The notes: generated from the letters alone by a model not told the origin. DNA of 64,000 bases from Prado023 sp963706875 (GCA_963706875.1 CAVPNW010000014.1:1-64000), one strand, 5' to 3'; counted from the first letter of the stretch, positions 1 through 8,954 are shown. Program-made: numbers and translations.

Positions 1-428
1 CGGCCACGGAGCGCGCCCTGTGGGCCGGGATCGCCCGGGCGCTGGTCGGCGGTCGGCTCTCTGACATCGGGGCCGGATGCGAGTCCGCGATCGGTGGGCG
101 CTACGGCATCGTGGCGGACTACGTCGGCCACGGCATCGGGTCCTCGATGCACATGGAGCCCTCCGTGGCCCACGTCGGGCCGGCCGGACGCGGCCCGCAC
201 CTGCGCGCGGGCATGGCCCTGGCGATCGAGCCGATGATCACCCTCGGGTCCCCGGAGGTGACGGTCCTGGCCGACGACTGGACGGTGGTCACGGTCGATG
301 GGTCGGTGGCCGCGCACTGGGAGCACTCGGTGGCGCTGACCTACTCAGGGCCGTTCGTGCTGACCGCCGAGGACGGTGGGGCAGGGGGTCTGGCTGAATG
401 GGGGGTCCAGATCGGTTCAGTCGATTGA
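1..428 (+). CDS. map: Methionine aminopeptidase, type I (3' part only)
   Basis: Removes the initiator methionine from nascent proteins in the cytoplasm. Only the last 141 codons are present; the window opens inside the gene, with the frame starting at base 3. Visible family motifs are YVGHGIG, which holds a metal-site histidine, then HMEPSV, the GMALAIEPM segment with a metal-ligand glutamate, and AAHWEHS with the last glutamate ligand. The map-infA-rpmJ-rpsM order is standard for actinobacteria, but here an ATPase gene lies between map and infA. The C-terminus after EHS runs about 35 residues and is not conserved-looking. The identity is secure; the N-terminal half lies outside the window. 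Confidence 0.93.
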   Translation, partial: ATERALWAGIARALVGGRLSDIGAGCESAIGGRYGIVADYVGHGIGSSMHMEPSVAHVGPAGRGPHLRAGMALAIEPMITLGSPEVTVLADDWTVVTVDGSVAAHWEHSVALTYSGPFVLTAEDGGAGGLAEWGVQIGSVD

Positions 429-523
429 TTGCGCGTCCGACAATCTGACATGAGGGTGGCCCCTCGGGGAGGCTCAGCCCATGGGTCCCGGTGACACCGG
501 ACCAGGGCCGGGGGGCCTTGAGG

Positions 524-1837
524 ATGAGTGAGCCGGAGCGGAGGGACTGGAACGTGGTCGCTGAGGCGGTACAACTGCGTGCGTTCACGCCGATGGAACC
601 GGCGACGCTTGCTGAGGCGGGGCTCACGGACAGCGAGGTCGAGGGGCTGATCCTGAAGTTACTGGCCGCGCGGGGGGATGCCAGCGGCTGGGCGATCGCC
701 GACCAGGTCCGTCTCCCCTACGGCCTCGTCGTCGGGTGCCTCAACCAGCTCAAGGACGCCCGGCTGATCGCCTACCGCAGTTCCGCGGGCGTCAACGACT
801 TCCTGTACCAGATCACCGACCACGGCCGCGACACCGCACGTCGACTCGCCCATCGGTGCACCTACTTCGGCGCGGCGCCGGTCTCGCTTGAGGACTACGT
901 CGACGCCGTCGTCGCCCAGGGCATCACCGACCGCGCACCCGGCCCTGCCGACCTGATGGACGCCTTCGAGGGACTCCTGCTCGACCAGGGCGTCGTGGAC
1001 CGCCTCGGCCCGGCGATCGCCTCCGGACGGGGCATGTTCCTGTTCGGTCCGTCGGGCAACGGCAAGACGAGCATCTCCCAGCGGATCACCCGATCGCTCG
1101 GCGGCAACATCTGGGTGCCCCGCTCGATCGGCGTCGACGGCGACATCGTGCGGATCTTCGACCCGCACTTCCACGTCGAGGCACCGTTCGACTGGGACTA
1201 CCAGCACGGCATGCCGCACCCGGTCGACAAGCGCTGGGTGCTCATCGAGCGCCCCACGGTGTCGGTGGGTGGCGAGCTGACGATGGACCAGCTCGAGGTC
1301 TCCACCAACCCGCACACCGGCATCAGCGAGGCCCCGCTGCAGCTCAAGGCCAACGGCGGGACCCTTGTCATCGACGACTTCGGTCGCCAGCGGATGCGCA
1401 TCGACGATCTGCTCAACCGCTGGATCGTCCCTTTGGAGGCGGGCTACGACTTCTACAGCCTGAGCAGCGGGCGGCGGATCCAGATGCCCTTCCAGCAGGT
1501 CATCGTGTTCTCCACCAACCTCGAGCCCCGGGATCTCGTGGATGAGGCGTTCCTGCGCCGCATCCCGTACAAGATCCCGGTGGGTGACCCCACGGAGGCG
1601 CAGTTCCGCCAGCTGTTCGCCATGGTCAGCAACGAGCTCGGGGTCCCGGTCGAGCCGGCGGCGATCGACCACCTGATCCGCCACCACTACCACGGCACCC
1701 ACAGGTCATTGCGGTTCTGTCACCCGCGGGACCTCCTGCTGCAGGTCCTCAACGAGTCCCGGTACCTGGGGATCTCCCCGGCCCTGACGATGGACAGCGT
1801 GGACCGCGCCGTGGACGCCTACTTCTCGGTCATCTGA
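524..1837 (+). CDS. AAA+ family ATPase with N-terminal winged-helix-like region
   Basis: 437 residues from ATG 524 (GTG 491 would add 11 residues; neither start has a convincing Shine-Dalgarno). The N-terminal ~120 residues look like a winged helix: short helices, then RLIAYR and a YQITDHGRD stretch. An AAA+ ATPase core follows: Walker A GPSGNGKT at about 175-182, Walker B TLVIDDF at about 280-286, a sensor-1-like VIVFSTNLEP near 325, and FLRRIPYKI near 345 that could supply the arginine finger. No membrane segment is visible. The function is not recognisable; ATPases of this general build occur near secretion or pilus genes elsewhere, but no such genes are present here. It sits between map and infA, normally a tight junction. 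Confidence 0.8.
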   Translation: MSEPERRDWNVVAEAVQLRAFTPMEPATLAEAGLTDSEVEGLILKLLAARGDASGWAIADQVRLPYGLVVGCLNQLKDARLIAYRSSAGVNDFLYQITDHGRDTARRLAHRCTYFGAAPVSLEDYVDAVVAQGITDRAPGPADLMDAFEGLLLDQGVVDRLGPAIASGRGMFLFGPSGNGKTSISQRITRSLGGNIWVPRSIGVDGDIVRIFDPHFHVEAPFDWDYQHGMPHPVDKRWVLIERPTVSVGGELTMDQLEVSTNPHTGISEAPLQLKANGGTLVIDDFGRQRMRIDDLLNRWIVPLEAGYDFYSLSSGRRIQMPFQQVIVFSTNLEPRDLVDEAFLRRIPYKIPVGDPTEAQFRQLFAMVSNELGVPVEPAAIDHLIRHHYHGTHRSLRFCHPRDLLLQVLNESRYLGISPALTMDSVDRAVDAYFSVI

Positions 1838-1889
1838 GCGCCCAGGACCGCGGGGGGTTCGCGCTGCGGCTGATGGCGAACTCCTCGTT

Positions 1890-1919
1890 TTGGTCCACAG
1901 GCTGCGCAGGCCGTAGACT
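1890..1919 (+). promoter_or_regulatory. Predicted sigma-70-type promoter for infA-rpmJ
   Basis: TTGGTC (1890-1895), an 18-nt spacer and TAGACT (1914-1919) fit the actinobacterial housekeeping consensus. It lies in the 242-nt gap between the ATPase gene and infA and implies a leader of about 155 nt. Seen by eye only. Confidence 0.55.
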
Positions 1920-2079
1920 TGTCCAGCGTTGCGTCTGCGCGTCCCCGTACGTCAGCCCTCATCGGGCTGCCTGCGGAGTGCGTCGGCCCAGCCGAAGACA
2001 GCACAGCACGGAACTCGATCGACCGAACCGCGGCCGCCCGAGCCCAGCCCGACGACAGAACGGTGTGGATTCCCAGCTT

Positions 2080-2301
2080 ATGGCCAAGAAAGAGGGTGCC
2101 ATCGAACTCGAGGGCACGATCCGCGAGTCGCTCCCGAACGCCATGTTCCGGGTCGAGCTCGACAACGGCCACAAGGTCCTGGCCCACATCTCGGGCAAGA
2201 TGCGTCAGCACTACATCCGCATCCTGCCCGACGACCGGGTGGTCGTGGAGCTCTCGCCCTACGACCTGACCCGCGGACGGATCGTCTACCGGTACAAGTG
2301 A
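2080..2301 (+). CDS. infA: Translation initiation factor IF-1
   Basis: 73-residue OB-fold protein that binds the 30S A site and helps IF-2 and IF-3 during initiation. The start is ATG 2080 (MAKKEGAIELEG), the length typical of the family; the frame is open far upstream, but that part does not resemble IF-1. Core motifs MFRVELDNGHKVLAHISGK and the terminal RGRIVYRYK are textbook IF-1. It begins an expression unit with rpmJ 49 nt downstream, and a candidate promoter lies at 1890-1919. Cytoplasmic and presumably essential. Confidence 0.96.
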   Translation: MAKKEGAIELEGTIRESLPNAMFRVELDNGHKVLAHISGKMRQHYIRILPDDRVVVELSPYDLTRGRIVYRYK

Positions 2302-2350
2302 CAGATGCCCTCCGGGTTCCACCGGTGGTGAAGGCTGCGAGGAAAGAGCG

Positions 2351-2464
2351 ATGAAGGTCAAGCCCAGCGTCAAGAAGATCTGCGACAACTGCAAGGTGAT
2401 CCGCCGTCACGGTCGCGTGATGGTGATCTGCGAGAACCCCCGGCACAAGCAGCGCCAGGGCTGA
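2351..2464 (+). CDS. rpmJ: 50S ribosomal protein L36
   Basis: 37-residue zinc-ribbon ribosomal protein. The start ATG 2351 follows the purine-rich GAGGAAAGAGCG. Zinc ligands are intact: C11, C14, C27 and H32, within KICDNCKVIRR and VICENPRHKQRQG. This is therefore the zinc-binding (C+) paralogue. It lies between infA and rpsM, its usual place. Confidence 0.97.
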   Translation: MKVKPSVKKICDNCKVIRRHGRVMVICENPRHKQRQG

Positions 2465-2721
2465 CCGCACGCCGGTCCTCCGGCACCGCGCACAACAGCA
2501 GAACAGCACCACAGGCAGCGCGCCACCCGGCGCGTCCCACCCGGGAGACCGGAGTGGGGGCCACAACAGAACACGCGTGATCCCGTCATCCCGACTCCGG
2601 GCCCCTGCCAGGGCCCTCGGGGACGTCACCCCCGGCTCGGAGGCTGGGGACCCACCACAAAGGGCGGTGGGACCGGTCACGCACCGAAACCTCCGGATGA
2701 AACAGGAAGAAGGTCCGCCCG
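2465..2721 (+). promoter_or_regulatory. Leader region between rpmJ and rpsM with two hairpins
   Basis: 257 nt without a gene. Two stem-loops are visible: GGGCCC (2599-2604) pairing with GGGCCC (2611-2616), and CCCACC (2651-2656) pairing with GGTGGG (2666-2671), just ahead of the rpsM ribosome-binding site AGGAAGAAGG. They could terminate the infA-rpmJ message or form a structured leader for the rpsM operon. No promoter hexamers stood out. Confidence 0.35.
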
Positions 2722-3099
2722 ATGGCACGTCTCGTCGGCGTCGACCTCCCGCGCGACAAGCGCGTCGAGGTGGCGCTCACCTACATCTATGGCATTGGCC
2801 GTTCCCGTGCCGCTGAGATCCTCGCCGCGACCGGGGTCAACCCCGACACCCGCGTCAAGGACCTCACGGACAGCGAGCTGGTCCCCCTTCGCGACTACAT
2901 CGAGGGCAACCTCAAGGTCGAGGGCGACCTGCGTCGTGAGGTGGCCGCCGACATCCGCCGCAAGGTGGAGATCGGCTGCTACCAGGGCATCCGGCATCGC
3001 CGGGGTCTGCCGGTCCGCGGGCAGCGCACGCACACCAACGCACGTACCCGCAAGGGTCCGCGCAAGACGGTCGCCGGCAAGAAGAAGGCCGGCAAGTAG
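2722..3099 (+). CDS. rpsM: 30S ribosomal protein S13
   Basis: 125 residues, normal family length. S13 sits in the head of the small subunit and contacts the P-site tRNA and the B1 intersubunit bridges. The N-terminal RLVGVDLPRDKRVEVALTY and the C-terminal GLPVRGQRTHTNARTRKG tail are diagnostic. The ATG at 2722 follows AGGAAGAAGG at a good distance. First gene of the S13-S11-S4-alpha-L17 operon. Confidence 0.98.
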   Translation: MARLVGVDLPRDKRVEVALTYIYGIGRSRAAEILAATGVNPDTRVKDLTDSELVPLRDYIEGNLKVEGDLRREVAADIRRKVEIGCYQGIRHRRGLPVRGQRTHTNARTRKGPRKTVAGKKKAGK

Positions 3100-3201
3100 T
3101 AGTCCGACTGGTCCGGGTGGGCACCTGCCCACCGCGGCGGCCCAGCCCCGAGGGGCTGGCACGTCGACCAGCGGACCGACGACCTCACGTAAAGGAACGC
3201 A

Positions 3202-3606
3202 ATGCCTCCCAAGACTCGTCCGAGCGCGGCCAAGAAGGTCCGTCGCAAGGAGAAGAAGAACGTGGCCCACGGCCACGCGCACATCAAGTCGACGTTCAAC
3301 AACACGATCGTGTCGATCACGGACCCCTCGGGTGCGGTGATCGCCTGGGCCTCGAGCGGCCAGGTCGGGTTCAAGGGGTCGCGCAAGTCGACCCCGTACG
3401 CCGCGCAGATGGTGGCCGAGGCCGCCGCGCGTCGCGCCATGGACCACGGCATGAAGAAGGTCGACGTCTTCGTCAAGGGTCCCGGCTCCGGCCGGGAGAC
3501 CGCGATCCGGTCGCTGCAGGCGACCGGCCTGGAGGTCGGCTCGATCTCCGACGTCACCCCCATGGCCCACAACGGCTGCCGTCCGCCCAAGCGCCGCCGC
3601 GTCTGA
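3202..3606 (+). CDS. rpsK: 30S ribosomal protein S11
   Basis: 134 residues. S11 forms part of the platform of the small subunit near the Shine-Dalgarno helix. The basic N-terminus rich in Lys/Arg, the FNNTIVSITDPSG segment, and the terminal AHNGCRPPKRRRV with its G-C-R-P-P signature identify it. It starts at ATG 3202 behind AAAGGAACGCA and lies 102 nt after rpsM. Confidence 0.98.
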   Translation: MPPKTRPSAAKKVRRKEKKNVAHGHAHIKSTFNNTIVSITDPSGAVIAWASSGQVGFKGSRKSTPYAAQMVAEAAARRAMDHGMKKVDVFVKGPGSGRETAIRSLQATGLEVGSISDVTPMAHNGCRPPKRRRV

Positions 3607-3624
3607 CCCGAAGGATTTGAGATC

Positions 3625-4251
3625 ATGGCTCGATACACAGGGGCAGACTGCAAGCGCTGCCGCCGAGAGAAGACCAAGCTGTTCCTGAAGGGCAGCAAGT
3701 GCGATGGGCCCAAGTGCCCCATCGAGTTGCGCCCGTTCCCGCCCGGCCAGCACGGCCGTGGCCGGACCAAGGACAGCGAGTACCTGCTGCAGATGCGCGA
3801 GAAGCAGAAGTGCGCACGCATCTACGGGGTCCTGGAGAAGCAGTTCCGTGGCTACTACGAGGAGGCCCAGCGCAAGCAGGGCAAGACGGGTGAGAACCTG
3901 CTCAAGATCCTCGAGACCCGCCTGGACAACGTCGTGTACCGCGGCGGCTTCGCCAAGAGCCGCGACATGGCCCGCCAGCTCGTGGGCCACGGCCACATCA
4001 TGGTCAACGGCAAGAAGGTCGACATCCCCTCCTACCGGGTGTCCCCGTCGGACATCGTCGAGGTCCGTCCGTCCTCGCGTGAGCTGACCCCGTTCGTGGT
4101 CGCCCATGCGGAGGCCGGCGAGCGCACGGTGCCGGCGTGGCTCGAGGTCTCCCCGAACCAGATGCGCATCCTCGTGCACGCGGTTCCGGAGCGCGGGGCG
4201 ATCGACACCGCCGTCCAGGAGCAGCTGATCGTCGAGCTCTACTCGAAGTGA
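3625..4251 (+). CDS. rpsD: 30S ribosomal protein S4
   Basis: 208 residues. S4 nucleates 16S rRNA folding and is often an autoregulator of this operon. It is the zinc-containing (C+) form: Cys9, Cys12, Cys26 and Cys31 in the first 31 residues make a CxxC-N13-CxxxxC knuckle. An S4 RNA-binding segment (RLDNVVYRGGFAKSR, then VGHGHIMVNGKKV) follows near residues 95-130. It is only 18 nt after rpsK, with AAGGATTTGAG ahead of the ATG. Confidence 0.98.
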   Translation: MARYTGADCKRCRREKTKLFLKGSKCDGPKCPIELRPFPPGQHGRGRTKDSEYLLQMREKQKCARIYGVLEKQFRGYYEEAQRKQGKTGENLLKILETRLDNVVYRGGFAKSRDMARQLVGHGHIMVNGKKVDIPSYRVSPSDIVEVRPSSRELTPFVVAHAEAGERTVPAWLEVSPNQMRILVHAVPERGAIDTAVQEQLIVELYSK

Positions 4252-4343
4252 CCCCCGTCGGGTGACGGTCCCTGCCGCCGCCCGACCCAGCCTTGCAGCA
4301 CGTGGCGTCAAATGGTGGTCGCCACGGAAAGGAACGGTAACCC

Positions 4344-5345
4344 GTGCTTATTGCCCAGCGTCCGACCCTCACTGAGGAGCGCGTCAGCGACCACCGTTCG
4401 CGGTTCGTCCTGGAGCCCCTCGAGCCGGGCTTCGGCTACACCCTGGGGAACTCGCTGCGCCGGACGCTCCTGTCGAGCATCCCCGGTGCGGCCGTGACCA
4501 GCATCCGGATCGAGGACGTCCTCCACGAGTTCACCACGATCCCGGGTGTCAAGGAGGACGTCACCGAGATCATCCTCAACCTCAAGGAGCTCGTCGTCTC
4601 CTCGGAGCATGACGAGCCGGTCGTGATGTACCTGCGCAAGCAGGGCCCCGGTGTGGTCACCGCGGCCGACATCGCCCCGCCCGCCGGGGTGGAGGTCCAC
4701 AACCCCGACCTGCACCTGGCCACGGTCAACGCCAAGGGCAAGCTCGAGATCGAGCTCGTCGTGGAGCGCGGCCGCGGGTACGTGACCTCGGCAGCCAACA
4801 AGCTGCCCGGCCAGGAGATCGGCCGGATCCCGGTCGACTCGATCTACTCGCCGGTGCTCAAGGTGACGTACAAGGTCGAGGCGACCCGTGTCGAGCAGCG
4901 CACGGACTTCGACAAGCTGATCCTGGACGTCGAGACCAAGCCGTGCATGACCCCGGCCGATGCCGTGGCCTCTGCGGGCAAGACCCTGGTCGAGCTGTTC
5001 GGCCTGGCCCACGAGCTCAACGTCAACGCCGAGGGGATCGACATCGGTCCCTCGCCGGCCGACGAGTTGGTCGCCGAGCAGCTCTCGACGCCGATCGAGT
5101 CCCTGGACCTCACGGTGCGCAGCTTCAACTGCCTCAAGCGTGAGGGCATCCACACCGTGGGCGAGCTGATCAGCCGCAGCGAGGCCGACCTGATGGACAT
5201 CCGCAACTTCGGTAGCAAGTCGATCGAAGAGGTCAAGGACAAGTTGCTCTCCCTGGGCCTCGCGCTCAAGGACAGCCCCGCCGGGTTCGTGCCGGCATAC
5301 GTCGACGAAGAGGACGGGGACTTCGCCGAGGACGAGCAGCTCTGA
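4344..5345 (+). CDS. rpoA: DNA-directed RNA polymerase alpha subunit
   Basis: 333 residues starting at GTG 4344 behind AAAGGAACGG. The N-terminal domain (dimerisation and beta/beta-prime assembly) shows GFGYTLGNSLRRTLLSSIPG. The C-terminal domain (about 250-315) shows the helix-hairpin-helix LTVRSFNCLKREGIHTVGEL and RNFGSKSIEEVKDKL, which contacts UP elements and activators. An acidic tail ends the protein. Length and position are as expected. Confidence 0.98.
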   Translation: MLIAQRPTLTEERVSDHRSRFVLEPLEPGFGYTLGNSLRRTLLSSIPGAAVTSIRIEDVLHEFTTIPGVKEDVTEIILNLKELVVSSEHDEPVVMYLRKQGPGVVTAADIAPPAGVEVHNPDLHLATVNAKGKLEIELVVERGRGYVTSAANKLPGQEIGRIPVDSIYSPVLKVTYKVEATRVEQRTDFDKLILDVETKPCMTPADAVASAGKTLVELFGLAHELNVNAEGIDIGPSPADELVAEQLSTPIESLDLTVRSFNCLKREGIHTVGELISRSEADLMDIRNFGSKSIEEVKDKLLSLGLALKDSPAGFVPAYVDEEDGDFAEDEQL

Positions 5346-5395
5346 GCAGCCACCGCCCTCGAACGAACCTGTTTCAACAGTAGGAGTCAGTAACT

Positions 5396-6037
5396 ATGCC
5401 CACGCCCAGCAAGGGCCCCCGTCTGGCCAGCACCCCGGCCCACGAGCGGCACATGCTTGCCAACCTGGCCACCGCGCTCTTCGAGCACGGAGCGATCACC
5501 ACGACCGAGGCGCGTGCCAAGCGCGTCCGGCCGCTGGCCGAGCGGATGATCACGTTCGCCAAGCGCGGCGACCTGCACGCCCGCCGTCAGGTCATGACCG
5601 TCATCCGCGACAAGTCCGTCGTGCACGTGCTGTTCGAGGAGATCGGGCCGCGCTACGCGACCCGCCCGGGCGGCTACACGCGCATCACCAAGATCGGGCC
5701 GCGCAAGGGCGACAACGCCCCCATGGCCGTGATCGAGCTGTGTGAGCCCCTGGCTGAGCGCACGGTCTCCGAGGCCACGGCCGCGACGAAGCGCGCCGCC
5801 AAGGAGGCCGCCGCCCCGGCTGCGGCTGCCCCGGTGGTTGCCGAGGTCGTCGAGGCTGTTGAGTCCGACGTGGTCGATTCGCCGGAGGTCGAGACCGAGG
5901 TCGTCGAGGCGAGCGAGTCCGAGGTCGTCGAGGCCGTGGAGGCCGACGCTGCCGAGGCCACCGACGCTGCCGAGGCCGACGCCACGGAGGTCGCTGAGGC
6001 GGCCGAGGCTGCTGCTGAGGACGACACCAAGGCGTGA
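5396..6037 (+). CDS. rplQ: 50S ribosomal protein L17 with long acidic C-terminal extension
   Basis: The first ~125 residues are a normal L17: MPTPSKGPRLASTPAHERHM, then RPLAERMITFAKRGDLHARR and RPGGYTRITKIGPRKGDNAP. L17 lies near the exit tunnel. The remaining ~88 residues are a low-complexity Ala/Glu/Val/Asp tail with repeated VVEAVE, VVEASE and ATDAAEA words. Actinobacterial L17 proteins commonly carry some tail, but 213 residues is on the long side. The stop codon overlaps the truA start by 4 nt (GTGA), so the two are translationally coupled. Confidence 0.95.
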   Translation: MPTPSKGPRLASTPAHERHMLANLATALFEHGAITTTEARAKRVRPLAERMITFAKRGDLHARRQVMTVIRDKSVVHVLFEEIGPRYATRPGGYTRITKIGPRKGDNAPMAVIELCEPLAERTVSEATAATKRAAKEAAAPAAAAPVVAEVVEAVESDVVDSPEVETEVVEASESEVVEAVEADAAEATDAAEADATEVAEAAEAAAEDDTKA

Positions 6038-7083
6038 CCACGCCCGACATCGAGCCCGCTGGGACCCCGGAGGAATCCGGTCCTGGCGGGCTCGTCGGCG
6101 TCCCGGGCCCTGCCGAATCGGTCGTCCGGCTGCGCCTGGAGATCGCCTACGACGGCTCGGAGTTCTGCGGCTGGGCCCGCCAACCGGGTCTGCGCTCGGT
6201 CCAGGCCGAGGTCGAGGCAGCCCTGCGTGCGGTCCTGCGGGTGGCTCCGGGGATCCCGGTGCGGGTCGCCGTGGCCGGACGTACCGACGCCGGGGTGCAC
6301 GCCGTAGGGCAGGTCTGCCACAGCGACGTCCCCCTCGCGGCGTGGGCGGCGTCCCCCGGTCGGCACGTCGCGAGGGCCACGGCGGTGCGCGGGCCGGGTG
6401 CCGAACCTGACCTGGCGGGTCAGGGGCCTGACGCCGAACCTGAGCGGTCGTCGACTGGGACCTCGCCGGTCAGTGCCCCTGACCCGTCCCTCGCGGTTCG
6501 ACGTCGGCTGAACGGCCTGCTGCCCCCGGACCTGCGCGTCCGGCAGGTCGGCGTGGCGCCCGCGGGCTTCGATGCGCGGTGGTCGGCGTCATGGCGGCGC
6601 TACTCCTACCTCGTGGCCGACGACCCCGCCGGTCAGGACCCCCGGACGCGGGGCCACGTCCTGTGGCACCCCCGAGCTCTTGACGTCGAGGCGATGGACG
6701 CCGCCGCGGCACCGTTCGTCGGGGAGCACGACTTCGCCGCGTTCTGCCGCGCACGTGAGGGCGCGTCGAGTGTGCGCACCATCCACGACATCGGGTGGCG
6801 ACGGGTCGGCCGCAGCGCCGGTGCCACCTCGCCCGTGGAGTTCTCGGTCAGGGCGGACGCCTTCTGCCACTCGATGGTCCGCGCGCTCGTGGGGGCGTTC
6901 ATCGCCGTGGGGGACGGTCGCTGGCCCGTCGAGCGCCCCGCGGAGCTGCTCGCGGCCGCACAGCGCGTCCCGGTGATCGCCACGGCGCCTGCGCACCCCC
7001 TGACCCTGGTCGAGGTCGGCTACCCGCCGGATGCGGACCTCGCGACCCAGGCCGAGCGGGCCCGACGCTGGCGCGGGCGGTGA
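6034..7083 (+). CDS. truA: tRNA pseudouridine(38-40) synthase TruA, with N-terminal extension and insertion
   Basis: Converts uridines 38-40 of the tRNA anticodon arm to pseudouridine. The catalytic aspartate is D85 in AGRTDAGVHA. Other conserved parts are IAYDGSEFCGWARQPG, RYSYLV, EHDFAAFCRA and FCHSMVRALVG. At 349 residues it is longer than the usual 250-290, because of about 30 extra N-terminal residues and a Pro/Ser/Asp/Gly-rich insertion at about 105-152. That insertion is probably a surface loop. GTG start overlapping the rplQ stop. Confidence 0.95.
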   Translation: MTTPDIEPAGTPEESGPGGLVGVPGPAESVVRLRLEIAYDGSEFCGWARQPGLRSVQAEVEAALRAVLRVAPGIPVRVAVAGRTDAGVHAVGQVCHSDVPLAAWAASPGRHVARATAVRGPGAEPDLAGQGPDAEPERSSTGTSPVSAPDPSLAVRRRLNGLLPPDLRVRQVGVAPAGFDARWSASWRRYSYLVADDPAGQDPRTRGHVLWHPRALDVEAMDAAAAPFVGEHDFAAFCRAREGASSVRTIHDIGWRRVGRSAGATSPVEFSVRADAFCHSMVRALVGAFIAVGDGRWPVERPAELLAAAQRVPVIATAPAHPLTLVEVGYPPDADLATQAERARRWRGR

Positions 7084-7182
7084 GGGGGGCTTTGCGGCTC
7101 TGATCGGTCATGGGTCGCTGTCGATGGGCTGTCGAGGTACCGACGATTTGGCAGTCGCCCGTCTGCCCACGACGATGTCCCG

Positions 7183-8871
7183 ATGGGTCACCTGGACATC
7201 TCGCGCGTGACGTTCGCGCTGCCTGACGGGCGCGTGCTGCTCGACGAGGTGTCGTTCAAGGTGGCCGAGGGCAAGGTCACAGCCCTGGTCGGCGCCAACG
7301 GCTCGGGCAAGTCGACGCTGATGCGGATGATCGCCGGGGACGAGCCGACCCAGTCCGGGGCCATCACGCGGGTCGGCTCGCTCGGCATCATGCGCCAGTT
7401 CGTCGGTCACATGGCGGCCGGCACGTTGCGGGATCTCCTGCTGGCCGTGGCGCCACTGAGCCTGGCTGCGGCAGCAGCCGAGCTCGACGCAGCTGAGCTG
7501 GCGATGATGGACGCCGACGACGAGGCCACGCAGATGCGTTATGCGCACGCGATCGCCGAGTGGGCGGAGGCCGGTGGCTACGACCTCGAGGTCGTCTGGG
7601 ACGTCGTGTCCGTCTCCGCCCTGGGCGTCCCGTTCGCCCAGGCCCAGTACCGGGAGCTGGCGACGTTGTCGGGCGGGGAGCAGAAGCGGATCGTCCTCGA
7701 GGCACTGTTCCGCGGGCCGGACGAGGTGCTGCTCCTCGACGAGCCCGACAACTACCTCGACGTCCCCGGCAAGCAGTGGCTCGAGGCCAGGCTCCAGGAG
7801 ACGCCCAAGACCGTCCTGCTCATCAGCCACGACCGCGAGCTGCTGGCCAACGCCGCTGATGTGATCGTGACGATCGAGCTCGGAGGGGCAGGCAACACCG
7901 CGTGGACCCATCCGGGCAGCTTCACGACCTATCACGAGGCCCGTGCTGCGCGCTTCGACCGGTTGGACGAGTTGACCCGGCGCTGGGATGAGGAGCACGC
8001 CAAGCTCAAGGCCCTGGTGCAGTACTACAAGGTGAAGGCGGCGTACAACGACGGCCTTGCCTCGAGGTTGCAGGCCGCGCGTACCCGTCTGGCCAAGTTC
8101 GAGGAGGCGGGCCCGCCGGAGGCGCAGCCGATCAAGCAGGCCGTGAAGATGCGCCTGCGTGGTGGGCGCACGGGCAAGCGGGCCGTCGTGTGCCAGGCGC
8201 TGTCCCTGTCGACCCCGGCGGGCGAGCAACTGGTCGCGCCGTTCGACCTCGAGGTCTGGTTCGGTGACCGCGTGGCCGTGCTGGGTGCCAACGGCTCGGG
8301 GAAGTCCCACTTCCTGCGACTGCTCGCGGCCGGTGGCTCGGATCCGGACCTGGAGCACGAGCCGGTCTCCGACGTGGTGATCGAGCCGGTCGCGCACTCG
8401 GGGAAGGCTCGCCTGGGGGCGCGGGTCCGACCAGGCTGGTTCGCACAGACCCATGCCCATCCGGAGTGGCTCGGCCGGACGCTGCTGGAGATCCTGCACC
8501 GCGGGGACGAGCACCGCGACGGGCTCGGGCGTGAGGCCGCGGCCCGGGTCCTGGACCGCTACGAGCTGGCCCGGGCCGGTGAGCAGGCATTCGAGCTGCT
8601 CTCCGGCGGCCAGCAGGCCCGCTTCCAGGTCCTGCTGCTCGAGCTGTCCGGGGCGACGATGCTGCTGCTCGATGAGCCGACCGACAACCTCGACATGGCC
8701 TCCGCCGAGGCGTTGGAGGAGGGGCTCGACGCCTTCTCCGGGACGGTCCTGGCGGTCACCCACGACCGGTGGTTCACCCGGGGCTTCGACCGGTTCCTGG
8801 TGTTCGGCGCGGACGGCCGGGTGCGCGAGACCGACGCCCCGGTGTGGGACGAGGCCCGGGCAGCCCGCTGA
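7183..8871 (+). CDS. ABC-F family ATP-binding protein
   Basis: 562 residues with two ABC nucleotide-binding domains and no membrane segments, the hallmark of ABC-F ribosome-associated ATPases. Domain 1: Walker A GANGSGKST (about 38-46), signature LSGGEQKR, Walker B VLLLDEPDNYLD, SHDRE switch. Domain 2: Walker A GANGSGKSH, signature LSGGQQARF, Walker B MLLLDEPTDNLD, THDRW switch. The linker between them is about 80 residues, Lys/Arg-rich. It could act in translation quality control or antibiotic protection; the sequence does not decide. A GACGAT hexamer ends 6 nt before ATG 7183, suggesting a leaderless transcript. It is placed between truA and rplM, which are usually adjacent in actinobacteria. 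Confidence 0.88.
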   Translation: MGHLDISRVTFALPDGRVLLDEVSFKVAEGKVTALVGANGSGKSTLMRMIAGDEPTQSGAITRVGSLGIMRQFVGHMAAGTLRDLLLAVAPLSLAAAAAELDAAELAMMDADDEATQMRYAHAIAEWAEAGGYDLEVVWDVVSVSALGVPFAQAQYRELATLSGGEQKRIVLEALFRGPDEVLLLDEPDNYLDVPGKQWLEARLQETPKTVLLISHDRELLANAADVIVTIELGGAGNTAWTHPGSFTTYHEARAARFDRLDELTRRWDEEHAKLKALVQYYKVKAAYNDGLASRLQAARTRLAKFEEAGPPEAQPIKQAVKMRLRGGRTGKRAVVCQALSLSTPAGEQLVAPFDLEVWFGDRVAVLGANGSGKSHFLRLLAAGGSDPDLEHEPVSDVVIEPVAHSGKARLGARVRPGWFAQTHAHPEWLGRTLLEILHRGDEHRDGLGREAAARVLDRYELARAGEQAFELLSGGQQARFQVLLLELSGATMLLLDEPTDNLDMASAEALEEGLDAFSGTVLAVTHDRWFTRGFDRFLVFGADGRVRETDAPVWDEARAAR

Positions 8872-8954
8872 CCTTGCAGGGGGACGGGCCGCCCGCTGGC
8901 TTGGCGACGGCGCGGCAACTCCTGACCCGTGCCCACGCGCCCCCCCAGAGATCG

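Noticed and set aside
2677..4311. 544-codon minus-strand frame over rpsM-rpsK-rpsD
   Set aside because: Antisense to three ribosomal protein genes; no recognisable domain.
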